From the NCBI GenBank assembly GCA_018417955.1, contig JACTVC010000007.1:372001-436000 (forward strand): 64,000 bases of DNA, given 5' to 3'. Below are positions 57,598-64,000 of the stretch, in pieces. Made by a program: the position numbers and the translations under genes. The stretch comes from Laccaria trichodermophora (Eukaryota; Basidiomycota; Agaricomycetes; Agaricales; Hydnangiaceae). Numbering within the stretch: the first letter of the stretch is position 1; each line of letters begins with the position of its first letter. The notes beneath the pieces are model-generated. The model was not told the origin of the DNA. It did no database searches and was given only the letters and a program-made list of their open reading frames with translations.

Positions 57598-60500
57598 TCA
57601 TTCTCCAAGAGAACCCAAGAAAGCAGTCAAATCTAAACCTTCATACTCGTCTTCAGGCAAGTCCTCTAAACCAAGCAGCAGATTTTTCTGACTGATGGGG
57701 CCGCTCGCTTGTTTTGCCTTGTTAGCAGCCGCAGCCGCATCTTCCTCCTCGCTCGTTCGGCGAAAGAGGTCCAAAACAAGATCTGTATCCATAGATGATA
57801 ACCCAGAATTTTGTTGCGTGACCACAGAGTGTGCAATGTTGAGTTTGAATCGTTGTAATCTGAATATATCTTCGGTTAGACAATTTCGGGAATGGACTGA
57901 AAATAGACAACGTACCCCATGATTTTTTCTTCAAGTGTGCCTTTGGTGATGAGCCGATAGACGTTTACGACTTTTTTCTGTCCAATTCGATGCGCTCTGT
58001 CCATGGCCTGCAAATCCTTCATAGGGTTCCAATCATGCTCAACAAAAATGACTGTATCAGCACCAGTCAATGTCAGGCCTAAACCACCAACATGCGTGGT
58101 TAGCAGCAGACAGTCAATACTAGGATCCGAGTTGAATGTTTGCACAATTGCGTGTCGCTTGCCAGCATCCGTTGCTCCATCTAATCGCATATACGTCACC
58201 GACGGCATGTGAACCTTGAAAAGATCGCTTTCTATGATATCAAGCATTTGCTTCATCTGGCAGAAGATAAGGACGCGATGTTGTGAGAATGAACTACCGG
58301 GTTCTTCGACTGTGTCGATGAGTTCACTTTTTTGTGAGTCGGCGCTTGCAATCGCAGAACCTCCGATCCCGCAATCTAACAAGAGTTGTCTACATCGGTC
58401 ACTCTTAGTCATCTTAGCGAAAAGAAACTGAGGTCGACGCACTTGAGAGCCAACAGCTTTGGAGCGTTTCTGATGTCGTTGAGTCCATCACCCTGAACAT
58501 TCGCCTTCTCCAACGCAGCACTGATGACTTCCTTGTTGCTTTTGAGAACAAGAGCTGGATGATTACAGAGCTTTCGGAGATATTGCAAAGATTGGAAAAC
58601 ATGCTGCTGGCCACCTTCCGGTTTAGTTGATAGAGATGCCTGGATTGTGTCTTCAGCGGACGTTCGTGCTTTAGATTTCGAGAAATCGTCGTAAAGGTAC
58701 TTTTGTAACTCCGAAAGTTCGCAGTAATAGTCTTGTATGATTTTGGGCGGCAGGTCGTGCAGCACGTCCTCTTTCAGCCGCCGCAACAAAAAGGGCAAAA
58801 CCTGTTTGTGCAATGCTTCCAACGCCAGAGCAGCTACCAAAATGGTCTAAGTATGCTGTTTCGACGGAAGAGTTGAACAAAAACATACCCGCTTCACTGT
58901 TCTTGGCCTTCCCATCGCGGTTGGATAAAATGGGCTTCCCAAATCGTTCGTTGAAGGAAGCTTCTGTTCCAAGGAACCCGGGCATCAGAAAATCGAAGAG
59001 ACTCCAAAGCTCTAGCACATTATTCTGTATTGGCGTCCCCGAGAGGATGAGACGGTGCTGCGCCCGTATACATTTCACGGCCTTTGTCAGTTTTGTCTTG
59101 GAGTTTTTGATAACGTGGCCCTCATCCAGGACACAGTAGAGCCAATGAAGATCTTCCAGGTTCGAAATGTCGTTCCGAACAACCTCATATGAGGTGATTA
59201 CGACATCAAACGAGTGTAATTTCGATAGCAACCGGGTGCGCTCTCGAGAGTTCCCTGTATAGAGAATAGGCAGCAGGTTGTCGGCGTACTTCAGGATCTC
59301 GTAGTACCAATGGCCAGTAAGCGTTGGAGGACAGATAATAAGTGAAGGCAGGTGAACAGAATCTTGGGAGTTTGTCGCTCGATGGCGTTCAGCCCTCTCG
59401 AAGTGCTTGCTTGATAAAATACAAATAGATTGCAAAGTCTTTCCCAAGCCCATGTCTATGAACGCTCAAAGATTAGAAGTGCACAATGAATTAAGGGAAG
59501 GAGTAACCGTCGCAAAGAATGCCATGAAGTTGATATTTGGCAAGAAAAGCCAACCAGTTGACACCCTCTTGCTGATACTTTCGCAATTCTGCCTTGATAG
59601 TCACAGGCATAGTATATTGGTTCACTTTCGACCCATCAAGAAGCTGAGCCAAAAACTGGCGTTCTGCGTCTCGCCATTTCAGCAGATCAGGCGAAAAGCC
59701 GGGAGGGTCGGGAAGACCAGCCTGCCGAGTACTCAACCAAATGTCCAAAAATAAATGAGAAATGCATTACCTCCAGAGGAACCATCTTAACAAGCGATGC
59801 GAAGGTATTCGTTGCGGTTGACCGAATTTCGTCGTCGGAGTCACTCATCCTACCCAGCACCGGTACCACCATGAAAATAACATAAGGGAGGGCTTTAATA
59901 TCCAACCGTTGCACGATATCTGGACGTAGATGTTAAAGTGAGTAATATTCTGGACGACAGAGGAGTCAAGGTCGCACGAACGATATATTAATTCAATTGC
60001 TCCTTGTCTGTTGGACAACACCAGGGGATCGCCGAGAAGGGGAACTAGGTGCTCAATCACATATCGCATAGCATCCGTCGTCATGACATCACAAATGGTG
60101 GCAAAACACCTTGCAGCGGATTGGCGAATTATAGCGAATCGGCTCCGAATTGCCAAATCCATCATTGGGAACGTCTGGGCAAGGTTGGACCACAGCTTCT
60201 CATGAAATGTTGGTGCAACGGCCTCCAAAACGCTGAGAGAATCGATGACGTCTTGACCATATTGTTTTTCGATCAAAATATCCGCTGTTTGTGCAGATTC
60301 TGAACCACAATAATTTGAGCGTGTGAACGACGAAAAGAAAAATCTAACAAACCAGACTGAAATGCACTGAGGAGACCTCCAGCCATGAATTGCCACATAT
60401 TTGGGATGACTTCTAGCAAACGTGGACCAAAGGTGGCGGACAATTGAGTAAAGGCTAGGCAAGCACCACGTCTAGAAAGGCGGGCCTTTCGAGCTTCTTC

Positions 60501-63500
60501 AACTTTTATTGGGTCGGGTTGGGAATCTTTGATGGGCTCTTTGGCACTACGGCCTTGGGCAGGTGGAGGAATATCCGTTAAGGTCGAGAAAGACAAGATT
60601 CCGTCAGTCTGCTTGCGCATAAATGCGAACGTCGGAGTTTGCTCAGCATCTTGACAAAGGAAAGTGCAGAGGTTTTTGACGATCTTGTCAGGGGGTTGCG
60701 CGATATTGTGAGTTGTACAAAAGTCGACAAAAGACGCCACGGCCGCCGCAGAACGAGTTTGTAAATCCAGATTTTCTTCGCTCTGCGTAAAATTATGTTA
60801 AAGCGTCAACGACAAGAAAAACCGAAAACAACCTTGATTCCATTCATGATACCTTTAACGACTGGACTGACTTTATCTGGTGTGCTTTTAAACGCTACAA
60901 AGGCCGCAGCAAAAGCGGCAGATACCCGAATATCGTGTTGCGCCTTAACATCAATGTAACGATCAATGCTCGCCACGACGTTGTTTCTCTTGTCACTGAT
61001 CAAGGCAAGCTCCCGCTTTTTGGTACGGCCAAGGCTATCTTTTAGCCTAGAATACATGCTGCCAACCGCCGCCTGCGCAGTCTCGATCGTAAAACAATCT
61101 GGCTTCGAGCCTGATAAATCGATTTCGCTGCCAAGAAAAGGAATCGAGGACATGGGCAGCTTGCAGTCGGTTGCGAAGGATTGAAGAAGTGCAGTACACT
61201 CTGTATGGATGCGACTAAGGGCAAAAGCCATTTCGTGATAAGCAGCCGGTGGTTTCTCTTGAAGCCAGGACAATGTTTTGACGCTCAATTCCACAGCGAG
61301 AGTCGATGATTCCAAAAGAGGAGGGCGCGAAGGCAGCTTGAGAGTATTCAAAGCATGTTCTTGAGCCCACTCTTCGGCGATGATGGCTGCCAAAAACTTT
61401 TGTAGCATACTGGTAGAGTCCATGTAGTGGTTAAGTATGGGCCGGAAACATTGGTCCAGGAGCTGCGTTTCAAGCGCATAAGTACTCTTGATTCTGTTCC
61501 GTAGTAAATGAACAACACACCTCAGAGGGCCAAAACATCATTAATGTGGCCAAGGCTGTGGCCGCGGCGACTCTGGCTTTAAGTGTCACCTCAGTGCTCA
61601 CCAGTGACAAATCTTGAGCTAGCATGTTCTTATCAACGTTATGACGCTCAGGGAGAACATCTCCGTCATTCGCTGTCGAGGGATGGTAAAATGTGGAAGA
61701 ATTTATTGCTACTCCAATGGGAGTCATCATGGCGGCATACCAATCCAAAAGTAGTTGTTGACTGATAGATGACTCCATCACCTCCGCTGAACGTGGTAGA
61801 ATGCTAAGTGCTCTACGCCAAGCAGATAGGCTTGCATTGCGTATATCTTCACGTTCCTCTGAAATGAGGTTTTGGAACAACAAACGGAGCAACGCAGTGG
61901 CAACCCAATCTTTTGGAAGAGATGAGACGTCCATGAAGGAGTGCAACGTTTTTACGACAGCAAGTCGGACATTCGGTATAGTATGCCGGAAGAAAGGGAA
62001 CAAAGTTTGGGCAAGGGTAGACAGAGGAAGCCTTAATGATAAACCCCTCAGCACATGGCACCAGTTTGGAGAAATGGTGCCACTCACGAAAAACTGTCAT
62101 CAGCAAGTATGCTGATAACTTCATCATACGCAACGAGCTTCCCTATAAATGACATAAGAACTCGGCTTGAGTGAACACCTAAAACACCTGCCAAGAAGCT
62201 CCATGACGGCCCCGACACTCGAGCTCAGATCGTCCTTCATATCGCATAAACAGCGCCACAAAACGACGAGGACTTGTCCAAGGGAGCCAGAAAGGCGAGT
62301 TACCATGTGTTTGGCCACTGGGAGTAAACATGAAGCTGCTACAGATCGAACATCATCGTCTTTATCCCCCAAGCTAAGAAAAAAATTAGCGGTCAGCTAC
62401 GATCTTTTGAGCCTTCAACGCACCCAAGTATGGCAGCATCGACAACATCTTGAAGCACATTCTGGCTTGCGCCCCCACTTTCTTCAGTTTTCAGCTCTGT
62501 GTCGAATAGATCATGGCGCACAGCAACTTCATACTTAATCCCAAGGAGTCCTGCATGCCTCACTTCCCAAACATGGTTTCGTTCAATTGGTTCTGTCTTG
62601 AGCTTCCCGTTAATGGAAAGATTGAAGTCCTGGCGAATCATTTGTAACAAAACAGCGTGCACATGGAGAAGGGAGCGTCGAGGCATATGAATCAGGAGGG
62701 AGGCGAGCGTTTGAGACACGGTTTCGCGGACAGGCGCGACTACCTGGAAGCTTGTCAGAACGAAAGGCGAGAATTGAGGTTGAAGCAGATACCTGATCTG
62801 ACACAAAATCTCCAAAGCGGTCAAGGACGAAAATACAAAGGAACTTGGCAGATAAGTCATTGCACCACTTTTCATGAGCAATCTCATTTTCAGTCCAAGC
62901 CAAACCATCTAAGCGTAGATCAGCCTTGTTCACATAGGAAAAAAAAACTTGAGATATACCTTTCATACCGCCACACTTTCCCTGTACTCGGAGCAATTCA
63001 CGTAACGCCATGGCAGCTCCGTGTCGAACTTCCCATGCAGCGCTGAATAGGTCCACCTCAAGAACCTTCACGACGCCATCCCAGATCCAACAACCAGGTT
63101 CTACTTCAAGTGCTTTCGACTGTTTTGCTGCTTTGGGAGAAACCGCGCCACCTTTTGTAGGATCAATGATGACTTTTTCGGATGGTGGGTCTTTAGTGCA
63201 GGGCGCGGGGCTGTTTATCCGTGAAACGGAATTTTTGTCGTCAGAAGAAATCAAACGTGCTCTTTGAAAAACTTGTTAAAACTAATACTCGACAGCTTGC
63301 GGGAAAAGTTACTTGTGAGAAGAACCAGTGGGCGCTGCGCTATATTTTGCCCCCGTCGACTGAGGAGGTGGCGCAACCACGAAAGCGGAGTTACCGGGCT
63401 TCCGTTTCCGTTTGAGTCGGTTACGTTCTCGAGCAGATAAAGCGCCAACATCCGCTTCTTGAGCAACATGATCATGGGAATCGGTTGGAGAAGGCACAGT

Positions 63501-64000
63501 AGGTGTCACAGAGCGTGTTTGTGGAGAAGGATCTTGATTTTCCGAGGTTGACAGGTCCATGGCAGCAAGAACTTGAATGCCGTCCGCCGAATCAGGAGGG
63601 GGAGGAAGAGGATTTTCGTCCATGTCAACCTCCATATCTGCCGCCAACTCTTTGTCCAAACCAATATCGTCTGCTACGGTCTCTAAGAATTCAAGACCAA
63701 GCCGTCCCATAGCCTCTTTTCTCGCTTTCTTAACCTCGGCTGCACTTGATAAGATTCCGGTTGGTTTCGTAAATTCCTTCCCCGAGGAAGCCAACAAAAG
63801 ATTACCCTGGAGAATCAGTTCGCGTAGTGAAAAGATAGGATATTCTGGTAAAGGGAGGGCATCGGTAGTCATGGCGTCATCCTCCACTGGTGCGGGCTTC
63901 CAAACTGGAACTAAAGTGAATATTTGCGAAAGTGCAACGGAAGCTGCGATCCGAGATTCAAAGGATTTCGAATGCAAGAATGGAATAATCTGGATTCGGT
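57598..64000 (-). CDS. MOT1: Mot1/BTAF1, Swi2/Snf2 ATPase that removes TBP from DNA, 5' end beyond window
   Basis: Mot1 grips TATA-binding protein with N-terminal HEAT repeats and uses a Snf2 ATPase to strip it from DNA. The visible part starts within the first HEAT repeats (IIPFLHSKSFESRIAASVAL) and includes SGKEFTKPTGILSSAAEVKK, the SARERNRLKRKRKPGNSAFV linker, then many HEAT helices. ATPase motifs: CDDMGLGKTLQSICI (Walker A, with an intron inside), LPSLIICPPTLTGHWYYEI, CVLDEGHVIKN (DEGH box), LILSGTPIQNNVLELWSLFD, YMRLDGATDAGKRHAIV, LLTTHVGGLGLTLTGADTV and QAMDRAHRIGQKKVVNVYR. The C-terminus EYEGLDLTAFLGSLGE is characteristic. No frameshift was found in 6.4 kb. The true N-terminus lies past position 64000. 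Confidence 0.95.

Noticed and set aside
1..64000. Biosynthetic gene cluster, CRISPR array, viral or plasmid genes
   Set aside because: No polyketide, peptide or terpene synthase, no repeat-spacer pattern, and all recognised genes are ordinary fungal nuclear genes.

Overview
The window is nuclear DNA from a filamentous basidiomycete, most likely an Agaricomycete mushroom. Genes are packed tightly on both strands. They are cut by many short introns (roughly 47-65 nt, GT-AG with a few GC-AG). The gene set is typically fungal: a single-chain NADH-type glutamate synthase, HIS3, MSS51, LST8, a Vac1-type FYVE protein, a membrane-anchored GH5 exo-beta-1,3-glucanase and a GH55 glucanase. No organelle, plasmid, prokaryotic or viral gene was seen. 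All coding calls come from reading spliced exons against remembered family motifs. No alignment was run.

Layout. 1-10.5 kb: the 3' part of an M13 metallopeptidase (+), HIS3 (-) back to back with MSS51 (+), a GH55 glucanase with 23 exons (+), and the cohesin acetyltransferase ECO1 (+). 10.5-19.1 kb: a small membrane protein (-), the replication factor CDC45 (-), a CHORD/CS chaperone protein (+) starting 43 bp from CDC45, mitochondrial IF-2 (-), and a broken phospholipid scramblase (+). 19.9-25.5 kb: a mitochondrial-carrier-like protein (-), an ALKBH7-like dioxygenase (+), a 75-residue orphan (-), and the TOR subunit LST8 (+). 26-33.8 kb: GLT1 glutamate synthase (+) and a 73-residue protein (+). 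34-46.2 kb, all on the minus strand: the membrane-bound GH5 glucanase, the NuA4 subunit EAF1/VID21, and the CCR4-NOT ubiquitin ligase NOT4. 46.4-49.2 kb: cytosolic tryptophanyl-tRNA synthetase (+) and a LOG-family phosphoribohydrolase (-). 49.2-53.3 kb: a gene-poor block holding a 1.9-kb inverted-repeat (foldback) transposable element with no recognisable transposase and a further insertion nested in one arm. 53.3-64 kb: twinfilin (-), the Vac1/rabenosyn-like FYVE protein (+), and MOT1 (-), whose 5' end lies beyond the window.

Most genes are housekeeping and do not form one pathway. Loose themes are amino-acid metabolism (HIS3, GLT1, TrpRS), global transcription control (EAF1, NOT4, MOT1), mitochondrial function (MSS51, IF-2, ALKBH7-like, carrier) and cell-wall beta-glucan turnover (GH55, GH5). 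I found no biosynthetic cluster, CRISPR array, tRNA or rRNA. The points most worth a second look are the foldback element, the internally deleted scramblase, an out-of-frame intron in HIS3, microexons of 5, 8 and 11 nt, three GC-AG introns, and an upstream ORF whose stop overlaps the TrpRS start codon as TGATG.
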